From Dehalococcoidales bacterium (GTDB lineage Bacteria; Chloroflexota; Dehalococcoidia; Dehalococcoidales; UBA3254), in the NCBI GenBank assembly GCA_016926695.1, contig JAFGOB010000155.1, positions 1-12,687 of the forward strand: a stretch of 12,687 bases of DNA, in the 5' to 3' direction. Made by a program: the position numbers and the translations under genes. The notes under the pieces were generated by a model. That model saw only the letters and a list, made by a program, of their open reading frames with translations, had not been told where the DNA came from and did not search any database. This document shows, in pieces, positions 7,818 through 12,687 of this stretch (positions are counted from its first letter, which is position 1; every line of letters starts with the position of its first letter).

Positions 7818-8030
7818 ATGGGAACCGCTATTGATTTCAAAAAACAGATGACCGAAACTGTCTACATTAATGTTCCCGGGCCGATAGAACCAACCCCGGG
7901 GATGAGTGGAGGAGAACTGCTGCATGGTTTCCTGGCCGAGCTGAATAAGATGCAGGATCCGGCTATGAAAAAATGGTTTGAAAACCTGTGCGCTAAATGG
8001 AACGTCCATTACAGAGAAGAAAGGGGCTAG
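7818..8030 (+). CDS. Small conserved-looking protein of unknown function upstream of ftsA
   Basis: The product is about 70 residues. Two ATGs are available: 7815 is only 2 nt from the AGGAG (7808-7812), whereas 7818 is 5 nt away, so I choose 7818. The N-terminal half is polar with a Pro/Gly-rich stretch (NVPGPIEPTPGMSGGELLHG). The C-terminal half looks helical and amphipathic (FLAELNKMQDPAMKKWFENL) and ends in charged residues. There is no signal peptide, membrane segment or metal-binding motif; the single Cys lies near the C-terminus. I do not recognise the family. It lies 30 nt before the FtsA homologue with no terminator between, so the two are probably co-transcribed, which makes a link to cell division possible but unproven. 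Confidence 0.7.
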   Translation: MGTAIDFKKQMTETVYINVPGPIEPTPGMSGGELLHGFLAELNKMQDPAMKKWFENLCAKWNVHYREERG

Positions 8031-8060
8031 ACGGTTTTTTTTAAAAAGACTTAACTGAGA

Positions 8061-9263
8061 ATGAAAAGAAAGATAGCTTCTATTGATGTCGGCACGACAA
8101 AGATATGCACCATCATGGGAATTCTGGAAAGTGAATCGGGCTTCAGGACTCTGGGAGTAGGTATTTCGCCGTCACGGGGTATTGAAAAAGCCTTGGTGAC
8201 GGATTTTTCCCAGGCCAGGGACTCTATCCGGCAGTCCATCCATAAAGCTCAGGTGATGGCGGGTTACAGGCTGGAATCGGCATACGTCGGCGTTACCGGC
8301 AGGCATATAAACTCCATCAACAGCAAGGGTACCATATCTATTACCCGGCCTGACCTGCTGGTGCGTGACGAGGACATGAAACGGGCCGTTGATGTCGCCC
8401 TCAATATCCAGATCCCCCCGGAACACAAGGTGCTCTATGTTATTCCCCGGAGCTGCAAACTGGACGGATTCGAGGTGAAAAGTCCCGTCGGTATGAACGG
8501 CAATGAACTGGAAATCGATGTGCACATCATTACAGCCTCCACATCCTCCGTTCAGAATCTCATTAAGGTAATTAAAAACCTGGGAGTAAATATCAGCGAC
8601 CTTGTACTTGAGCCTCTGGCCAGTGCGGAGGCTGTCCTGACGGAAGAAGAAAAAATGGCCGGCGTGATGATTGCCGATATCGGCGGCGGAACAACAGATA
8701 TGGTTGTTATCAAGAACGGCAGTATTTTACACACATCGGTCCTGCCTGCTGCCGGTCACCAGATAACCACCGATATCGTTGCCGGTATGGGTTTATCCTA
8801 CGAAATGGCTGAAGAAGTAAAGAAGATATATGGCACTTTGATACCCCCGGACGAGGGTGAAGACCCGGATAAAACCGTCGGCGGAAACGGGCACAGGGTC
8901 AGTTTTCAGGTATTGTGCGAAGTTGTTCAGGCCAGGGTTGAAGAAATCATCCGGTTGATTATGCTTGACCTGCCCTCGGACAAATATGATACATTGCTTC
9001 CCGCCGGAGTAGTGTTAACAGGCGGATGCGCCAATATCCCGGGAATCGTAGAGCTGACTCAAAAACTTACCGGGCTTCCTGTGCGCGTAGGTATTCCCAG
9101 GACTCCCGGCGGTATCAGGGTTGCAGCTTTGAACGATCCCGCCTATGCCACCAGCGTGGGACTGGTATACTGGAGCGCAAACAACAAAGGCGCTTCCACA
9201 TGGTTCGGCAAACGCCGCGGATTCCAGGGTTTCTTTGACCGTATATTGAGAGTTTTTAAATAA
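8061..9263 (+). CDS. ftsA: Cell division protein FtsA homologue (actin-like ATPase)
   Basis: FtsA polymerises on the inner face of the membrane and tethers FtsZ. The 400-residue sequence shows the actin-fold phosphate-1 loop SIDVGTTK (7-14), an FtsA-specific 1C (SHS2) region (about 82-165, containing PVGMNGNELEIDVHIITAS), phosphate-2 IADIGGGTTD (204-213), adenosine-binding VLTGGCANIPG (318-328) and a C-terminal amphipathic membrane helix FQGFFDRILRVFK (388-400) after a basic linker. Length and architecture are normal for FtsA. The start is the only ATG after the in-frame stop at 8052-8054, but its ribosome binding site is poor (ACTGAGA directly before it). Translational dependence on the small gene 30 nt upstream is therefore possible. 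No ftsZ follows, unlike the usual ftsA-ftsZ order: the next gene is a convergent nitroreductase. It could be the main FtsA or a paralogue. Confidence 0.93.
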   Translation: MKRKIASIDVGTTKICTIMGILESESGFRTLGVGISPSRGIEKALVTDFSQARDSIRQSIHKAQVMAGYRLESAYVGVTGRHINSINSKGTISITRPDLLVRDEDMKRAVDVALNIQIPPEHKVLYVIPRSCKLDGFEVKSPVGMNGNELEIDVHIITASTSSVQNLIKVIKNLGVNISDLVLEPLASAEAVLTEEEKMAGVMIADIGGGTTDMVVIKNGSILHTSVLPAAGHQITTDIVAGMGLSYEMAEEVKKIYGTLIPPDEGEDPDKTVGGNGHRVSFQVLCEVVQARVEEIIRLIMLDLPSDKYDTLLPAGVVLTGGCANIPGIVELTQKLTGLPVRVGIPRTPGGIRVAALNDPAYATSVGLVYWSANNKGASTWFGKRRGFQGFFDRILRVFK

Positions 9264-9286
9264 ATATTGGTCCGTTCTGAAAAGAA

Positions 9287-9346
9287 AAAGTCCGCTCCAC
9301 TTACTTCCTTGATGTTAAATCGGGAGAAAGTTAAGGAGCGGACTTC
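9287..9346. terminator. Long hairpin between convergent genes, likely bidirectional terminator
   Basis: AAGTCCGCTCC (9288-9298) pairs perfectly with GGAGCGGACTT (9335-9345). After a 3-nt bulge the stem continues between 9299-9308 and 9322-9331 with one mismatch and one G-U pair, leaving a 13-nt loop. The left flank is A-rich (9279-9289), giving a T-rich tract for minus-strand transcripts; on the plus strand CTTCTTTA follows. Its position, 24 nt after ftsA and 15 nt after the nitroreductase gene, fits termination in both directions, stronger on the minus strand. Confidence 0.75.
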
Positions 9347-9360
9347 TTTATCACGCCAGT

Positions 9361-9927
9361 TTACTTCTGGCCGAATTTTTCGTAAAAGACGATTTCAGCC
9401 ATATCTTTACGCGGTCGGGCGCCAGGTTGAAATTCCGCATAACCCAGGGGAGTCATCGCCACAACATGGTGAGTGTCCGGGATGCCCAGCAACCGGGCAA
9501 CCTTCAAGTTATCGAAAAGCCCCACATGGACTGTACCCAGGCCCATAGCCGCGGCGGCAATCATCAAATTTTCCATGGCCACCGCTACATCGTACATGAA
9601 CCAGTATTCGCCTTTATCCGTTGCTGCCTGTCCGTTGAAGAAACCTGAGACGTTTTTCTCCGCACAGGCCACTATGACTACCGGCGCTGTTCTGATGGCA
9701 TTGGCGGCGGGATTAGCGCCCAATGTCGGATTGGCAGCCAGCGTATCCGCCAGTTCGGCCCTGGCGGCGCTGTTTCGTATGACAACGTATCTACAGCACT
9801 GCGTATTGGCCCAGGATGGGGCCTGCCTGGCAGCCTCCAGGACTGTCTCCAGCGTGCTGTCGTCTACAGGATCGGGCTTGTATTTACGGATACTGCGTCT
9901 GTTTTTGATGGCTTCAATGGCTTCCAT
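9361..9927 (-). CDS. Nitroreductase family protein, FMN-dependent
   Basis: The 188-residue product has the nitroreductase/FMN-reductase signatures: N-terminal RRSIRKY (10-16) with the arginines and serine that hold the FMN phosphate, APSWANTQ (36-43), a hydrophobic helix with MENLMIAAAAMGLGTVHVG (118-136), and TPLGYAE (159-165) near the end. Such enzymes reduce nitroaromatics, quinones or other electron acceptors with NAD(P)H; the physiological substrate is not predictable. Length is typical of the short single-domain subfamily, which works as a homodimer in the cytoplasm. GGGGGAAG just before the ATG on the minus strand serves as the ribosome binding site. The gene lies 152 nt downstream of the large surface-protein gene on the same strand. 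The gap contains the imperfect dyad TATTGATA-A-TATCGATA (9943-9959), a possible operator. It could also be annotated as an uncharacterised NADH dehydrogenase/NAD(P)H nitroreductase. Confidence 0.93.
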   Translation of the reverse strand: MEAIEAIKNRRSIRKYKPDPVDDSTLETVLEAARQAPSWANTQCCRYVVIRNSAARAELADTLAANPTLGANPAANAIRTAPVVIVACAEKNVSGFFNGQAATDKGEYWFMYDVAVAMENLMIAAAAMGLGTVHVGLFDNLKVARLLGIPDTHHVVAMTPLGYAEFQPGARPRKDMAEIVFYEKFGQK

Positions 9928-9942
9928 TCTTCCCCCTTTTTT

Positions 9943-9959
9943 ATTGATAATATCGATAA
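9943..9959. promoter_or_regulatory. Imperfect dyad upstream of the nitroreductase gene
   Basis: TATTGATA and TATCGATA flank a central A, with one mismatch between the 8-bp arms. It ends 15 nt upstream of the nitroreductase start codon, a position where a repressor could block transcription. No well-spaced -35 box was found for the overlapping TATTAT (minus strand of 9947-9952), so promoter placement is uncertain. Confidence 0.3.
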
Positions 9960-10079
9960 CACTTTTACTGAAAAATACAGGTTGAGGTACTGGATTTTCC
10001 GGCCGTTTGGCGGACTGTTGAATAAGGTAATTATCTCATGAACTTATACCGCATATCAAAAACTGAAAACCGCCCGCTA

Positions 10080-12434
10080 TTACTTTGCCAGGGCTCTTTG
10101 TTTTCTCAGCATGGCAATAATGAAGATAAAAAGTCCGATAACGGCGGCTATGCCTGCCCAGATCAGCGCTATGAACAGAACGCCCATTGGTTTTTCTTTT
10201 ATATTGAACCTGTTGCTCAGCGTTGAAATCCCTCCTGGCGTAGTTACAGAAACGTCCCGCAGTCCCGTTACAGCCTCTTCATCAATCAGTATGCTGGCAC
10301 GCAACTGTGTCAGGCTTACGTTGGTGAAGCCCTTGACCTCTACCCCTGTGCCGAAATTGACAGATGTTGCTCCTCCCAGGTTGCTGCCGCTAATGATCAC
10401 CGTTACCGTTTCCCCCTGGGCCCCGCTTTCAGGGCTGATCGAAGTGATTACCGGCAGCCCCTGTTGTACAGTAAAGCTATTTGGCAGAATAAAACCACCA
10501 CCTGGCGTGGTAACCGATACATCTCTCACCCCCGTTTCAGTCCCGGCTACGATGGTGATTGAGGCTGTCATCCGGTTCGAGTCAAGTACCGTAAAGCTGT
10601 TGACGGCTATCCCTGTCCCCATCCGCAACTGGCTTGTTTTGTTCAGGTTGGTGCCCGTGATAGCGACGCTGATGGTTGCTCCCTGGCTTCCGCTGTCAGG
10701 AATGATAGTAACAATCGAAGGCAGCGCCTGTTTCACAGTAAAGCTGTTGGGAAGTATAAAAGTGCCTCCTGGAGTGGAAAGCGACACATCTCTTTCCCCG
10801 GTTGCAGCGCCGGCATCGATATAAATGCTGGCGGCAATCTGATTGGGGCTGAGCACGGAAAAGCTGTCCACCCGGATGCCATCACCAAAATGCACTTCGC
10901 CTGTACCGGTCAGGCTCGTTCCTTCAATCGTCACAGTTAACGAAGTTTCCCGGTTGCCCTGAGTGGGACTGATCGAACTAATAGTGGGAAGTGTCTGTTT
11001 AACGGTGAAACTGCCGGGTAGGGATAGGCTGCCAACCGGGGTTGTTACGACCACATCCCTGGTACCGGTATTGGCGTCAGCGGCGATGGTAATATTGGCC
11101 GTTATCTGGGTGGGGCTGAGTACCTTGAAGCTGTTGACGGCGATGCCCTCTCCCAACCAGACGTCAATTGACCCGGTCAGGTCGGTACCGCCGATGGTTA
11201 CATTGAGGGTGGTGTTTTGCCTCTCATGGCCAGGGCTTATTGAATTGATGGTCGGCAGCACCTCTCTTACCGTCAGACCGCCGGATAAGGTGGAGCTGCC
11301 GCCCGGGGTGTCAACCGACACGTCCCTTGCTCCCACTGGAGCCCCGCCTGCAACGTAAATGTTGGCCTTTATCTGTTCATCACTGATGACTGTGAAGCTG
11401 TTTACAGCTATGCCCGCCCCAAAACGGACCTCGCTGGCGCCGGTGAGGTTCAATCCGGAAATTGTCACTTCCAGGTTTTCACCCTGGTCCGCCTCTGCCA
11501 GTGAGATTGAAGTGATAGCAGGCGGCAAATACCGCAGGATTGTGCCCTCCGCTCCCACCGCAAAGGCATCGGCAGAGGAAAAGCCCAGGACCGATTGCAT
11601 CCTGCTGATGGTGTTCCTGTTCATCGAGCTCAGGGTGGAGCCGTCATACCAGGCTATTGCTCCTGATTCACCCACAATAAAAATACTTCTTCTGTCTGCT
11701 CCCTGTATACCCAGCAGGTTGCCGGTAATGCCCCCGGCTTCCGTGTCCCAAACAGAGCCGTTGTAGTTCAGGAAAGTGCCGGAACTCCCCACCGCATAGA
11801 CATTTCGCCTGCTGGTACCCCAGACACAGTAAAGATCACTGGCAGTACCGCTGATCATAGTGCTCCAGGCAGAACCATCGTGGTAAATAATTGTGCCGGA
11901 CTGTCCGGCAGCAAATACATTACCTCCGGCCCCCCAGACTGAATATAGATCCCAGGCCGTCACATCGCTCTCCGAAACCCAGTCCGAGCCTTTGAAATTC
12001 AGGATAGTGCCTGCTTTACCCACGGCGTAGACGTTGTCAAAGTCAGATCCCCAGACACCATGAAGATCGGCAGTGGTTCCGCTGATCATTTGATCCCAGC
12101 CTGAACCGTCATTATACAGAATAACGCCTCCCTTCCCAACTGCGAAGACATCACCGCTCTGAGTGCCCCAGACACAGTAAAGATCGGTATTAGTACCGCT
12201 GTCCATCGGACGCCAGGAAGAGCCGTTGTAGTGTACTATTACACCGGACTGTCCCACCGCATAAATATTATTGCTGTCAGTGCCCCAGATACAATAAAGG
12301 TCTGCTGTCGTGCCGCCGTTCATTGAAGCCCAGGTGCTGCTGCCCCCGGCAGACGCCGGAATGACTGTCATGAAGTTTAAGGCTAGAACCGCCAGAAGCA
12401 CAGCAGCAGATAGATGCTTCATTTTTTCAGCCAT
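10080..12434 (-). CDS. Membrane-anchored extracellular protein: propeller-like repeats, five TIG/IPT domains, C-terminal TM helix
   Basis: Residues 1-29 form a signal peptide (cleavage after ASA). Residues 35-304 are seven repeats of 39 residues (one of 38) with the pattern W..M.SGT..DLY.VWG....NVYAVG..GTI..Y.GS, similar to proteins predicted as beta-propellers (WGSS-x-DVFAVG type). Residues 305-749 are five repeats of exactly 89 residues matching IPT/TIG Ig-like domains (PTI.SISP, FG.GI.VNSF, G.RDVSVTTPGG). Residues 750-776 are a hydrophobic helix followed by RKQRALAK, a type I anchor with a short basic cytoplasmic tail. The start at 12434 has AAGGGAAG 7 nt upstream; an alternative start at residue 5 lacks one. 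The function is unknown; ligand binding or adhesion at the cell surface fits the design. The gene is transcribed toward the nitroreductase gene with no clear terminator in the 152-nt gap. Confidence 0.88.
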   Translation of the reverse strand: MAEKMKHLSAAVLLAVLALNFMTVIPASAGGSSTWASMNGGTTADLYCIWGTDSNNIYAVGQSGVIVHYNGSSWRPMDSGTNTDLYCVWGTQSGDVFAVGKGGVILYNDGSGWDQMISGTTADLHGVWGSDFDNVYAVGKAGTILNFKGSDWVSESDVTAWDLYSVWGAGGNVFAAGQSGTIIYHDGSAWSTMISGTASDLYCVWGTSRRNVYAVGSSGTFLNYNGSVWDTEAGGITGNLLGIQGADRRSIFIVGESGAIAWYDGSTLSSMNRNTISRMQSVLGFSSADAFAVGAEGTILRYLPPAITSISLAEADQGENLEVTISGLNLTGASEVRFGAGIAVNSFTVISDEQIKANIYVAGGAPVGARDVSVDTPGGSSTLSGGLTVREVLPTINSISPGHERQNTTLNVTIGGTDLTGSIDVWLGEGIAVNSFKVLSPTQITANITIAADANTGTRDVVVTTPVGSLSLPGSFTVKQTLPTISSISPTQGNRETSLTVTIEGTSLTGTGEVHFGDGIRVDSFSVLSPNQIAASIYIDAGAATGERDVSLSTPGGTFILPNSFTVKQALPSIVTIIPDSGSQGATISVAITGTNLNKTSQLRMGTGIAVNSFTVLDSNRMTASITIVAGTETGVRDVSVTTPGGGFILPNSFTVQQGLPVITSISPESGAQGETVTVIISGSNLGGATSVNFGTGVEVKGFTNVSLTQLRASILIDEEAVTGLRDVSVTTPGGISTLSNRFNIKEKPMGVLFIALIWAGIAAVIGLFIFIIAMLRKQRALAK
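10188..11522 (-). repeat. Five tandem 267-bp repeats encoding TIG/IPT domains
   Basis: The reading frame repeats every 89 codons exactly: domains cover residues 305-393, 394-482, 483-571, 572-660 and 661-749. All five keep the same length without a single indel, although they differ widely in sequence. Conserved positions include the opening P-x-I-x-S/T-I, G-x-N/S-L, an F/M/L-G-x-G-I/V-x-V core and V-T-x-P-x-G near the end. The absence of length changes suggests duplication of a rigidly packed unit followed by point divergence. Confidence 0.92.
11523..12332 (-). repeat. Seven tandem 117-bp repeats encoding propeller-like blades
   Basis: Repeats 1-7 start at residues 35, 74, 113, 152, 190, 229 and 268. 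All are 39 residues except repeat 4 (38); the last runs into the first TIG domain. The period is visible in the DNA: GTGCCCCAGA recurs at 12163 and 12280, exactly 117 bp apart. Blades 1-5 hold the VWG and AVG motifs, blade 6 has IQG and FIVG, and blade 7 has VLG and starts with Leu instead of Trp, so the consensus decays toward the C-terminal end. Confidence 0.9.
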
Positions 12435-12564
12435 ATCGCCACTTCCCTTAAAAAGTGAATTGCTAACTGGATATCTATGATTCTAACAAAACCGGCTGAT
12501 AACATAAACCCTGAACATCATAACCGGGTATCACGGTATTGCAGCATTTTTGCCTTCCATCTGC

Positions 12565-12592
12565 ATTATACAGCGTCAACCGGCAATTTAAA
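12565..12592 (-). promoter_or_regulatory. Candidate promoter for the propeller-TIG gene
   Basis: On the minus strand a perfect TATAAT (12565-12570) lies 16 bp downstream of TTTAAA (12587-12592, 4 of 6 matches to the -35 consensus). It would give a leader of about 125 nt. The -10 box overlaps the stop codon of the possible short ORF described separately. Confidence 0.4.
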
Positions 12593-12682
12593 CTTCAATT
12601 CACTGCTGTCCAAATTATTTTCTTGAAAACATGACAAGAAGTCCAGAATACTTTCTGGCAGGGGCATGGGGAAGATCCCCAT
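12566..12682 (-). CDS. Possible short ORF at the right edge, may continue beyond the window
   Basis: On the minus strand an ATG at 12682 opens 38 codons before TAA. The translation contains MPLPESILDFLSCFQENNLD, which reads like an ordinary soluble protein segment. Only five bases remain before the window edge, so I cannot tell whether the frame is the tail of a longer gene or a free-standing small ORF; no ribosome binding site is visible. I recognise no family. Three small inverted repeats lie inside it. It could equally be a chance frame in the leader of the propeller-TIG gene. Confidence 0.25.
   Translation of the reverse strand: MGIFPMPLPESILDFLSCFQENNLDSSELKFKLPVDAV
12620..12682. repeat. 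Three consecutive short inverted repeats
   Basis: Within 63 bp there are three perfect small dyads: TTCTTG/CAAGAA (12620-12625 and 12635-12640, 9-nt loop), CCAGAA/TTCTGG (12643-12648 and 12653-12658, 4-nt loop) and ATGGGGA/TCCCCAT (12666-12672 and 12676-12682, 3-nt loop). None is followed by a T run on either strand, so they do not look like terminators. They could be operators, leader RNA structure or part of a mobile-element end. Confidence 0.5.
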
Positions 12683-12687
12683 AACAA

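Noticed and set aside
9473..9985. A 170-codon + strand frame opposite the nitroreductase gene
   Set aside because: It is antisense to a gene with clear FMN-binding motifs and has no plausible start or family.
10111..11766. Long + strand open frames opposite the propeller-TIG gene
   Set aside because: They lie antisense to a strongly supported repeat protein and repeat with its 267-bp and 117-bp periods, so they are reading-frame shadows.
10188..12332. Regularly spaced repeats that might suggest a CRISPR array or intergenic repeats
   Set aside because: The periods are exact codon multiples within an intact frame, whole units repeat without alternating spacers, and the translation gives known domain types.
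12666..12682. GC-rich hairpin at the right edge as a terminator
   Set aside because: No T run follows on either strand, and the ATG of the minus-strand ORF lies inside it.

Overview
This is a bacterial chromosomal window with seven confident protein genes, one gene remnant, and no tRNA, rRNA, CRISPR array or intact mobile element that I can see. The N-terminal style of the SbcC protein, an FtsA with a short C-terminal membrane helix, TIG and He_PIG-type repeat proteins and mid-range GC suggest an anaerobic, sediment-type bacterium. Chloroflexota (Dehalococcoidia-like) is my first guess and a syntrophic Clostridia-type Firmicute the alternative. This is inference from protein style; there is no phylogenetic marker in the window to settle it.

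Layout. Positions 1-476 hold an AT-rich region with no convincing gene. Positions 477-4199 (+) encode a secreted 1240-residue protein: signal peptide, right-handed parallel beta-helix, a bacterial Ig-like domain, then seven He_PIG/cadherin-like domains, the last five arranged as a 555-bp two-domain tandem repeat. It ends at a strong intrinsic terminator (4238-4264). Between that terminator and the next gene lies a short remnant of a UDP-GlcNAc 2-epimerase (wecB) gene (about 4318-4422). Positions 4440-7010 (-) encode SbcC/Rad50 without an adjacent sbcD. A divergent intergenic region (7011-7234) leads into a cupin-fold protein (7235-7714, +). A 70-residue protein of unknown function (7818-8030, +) follows, with a good promoter of its own, and 30 nt later an FtsA homologue (8061-9263, +) that has no ftsZ behind it. 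A long hairpin between convergent genes (9287-9346) separates ftsA from a nitroreductase (9361-9927, -). Finally, 10080-12434 (-) encodes a large membrane-anchored extracellular protein: seven 39-residue propeller-like repeats, five 89-residue TIG/IPT domains and a C-terminal transmembrane helix. The last 250 bases hold its leader and a possible short ORF with three small inverted repeats.

How the genes relate. There is no single pathway here. Two large surface proteins of different repeat design flank housekeeping genes for DNA repair, cell division and redox chemistry. The left end looks like a hypervariable cell-surface locus: an AT-rich block of about 1.65 kb covers the leader and most of the beta-helix and stops sharply inside the reading frame, the 3' half carries nearly identical duplicated segments, and a polysaccharide-biosynthesis gene remnant lies just downstream. 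The 70-residue gene and ftsA probably form one transcription unit. I found no clear new defence or mobile system. The most unusual signals are the chimeric, duplicating surface gene, the isolated ftsA with its unknown small partner, and the propeller-TIG membrane protein.
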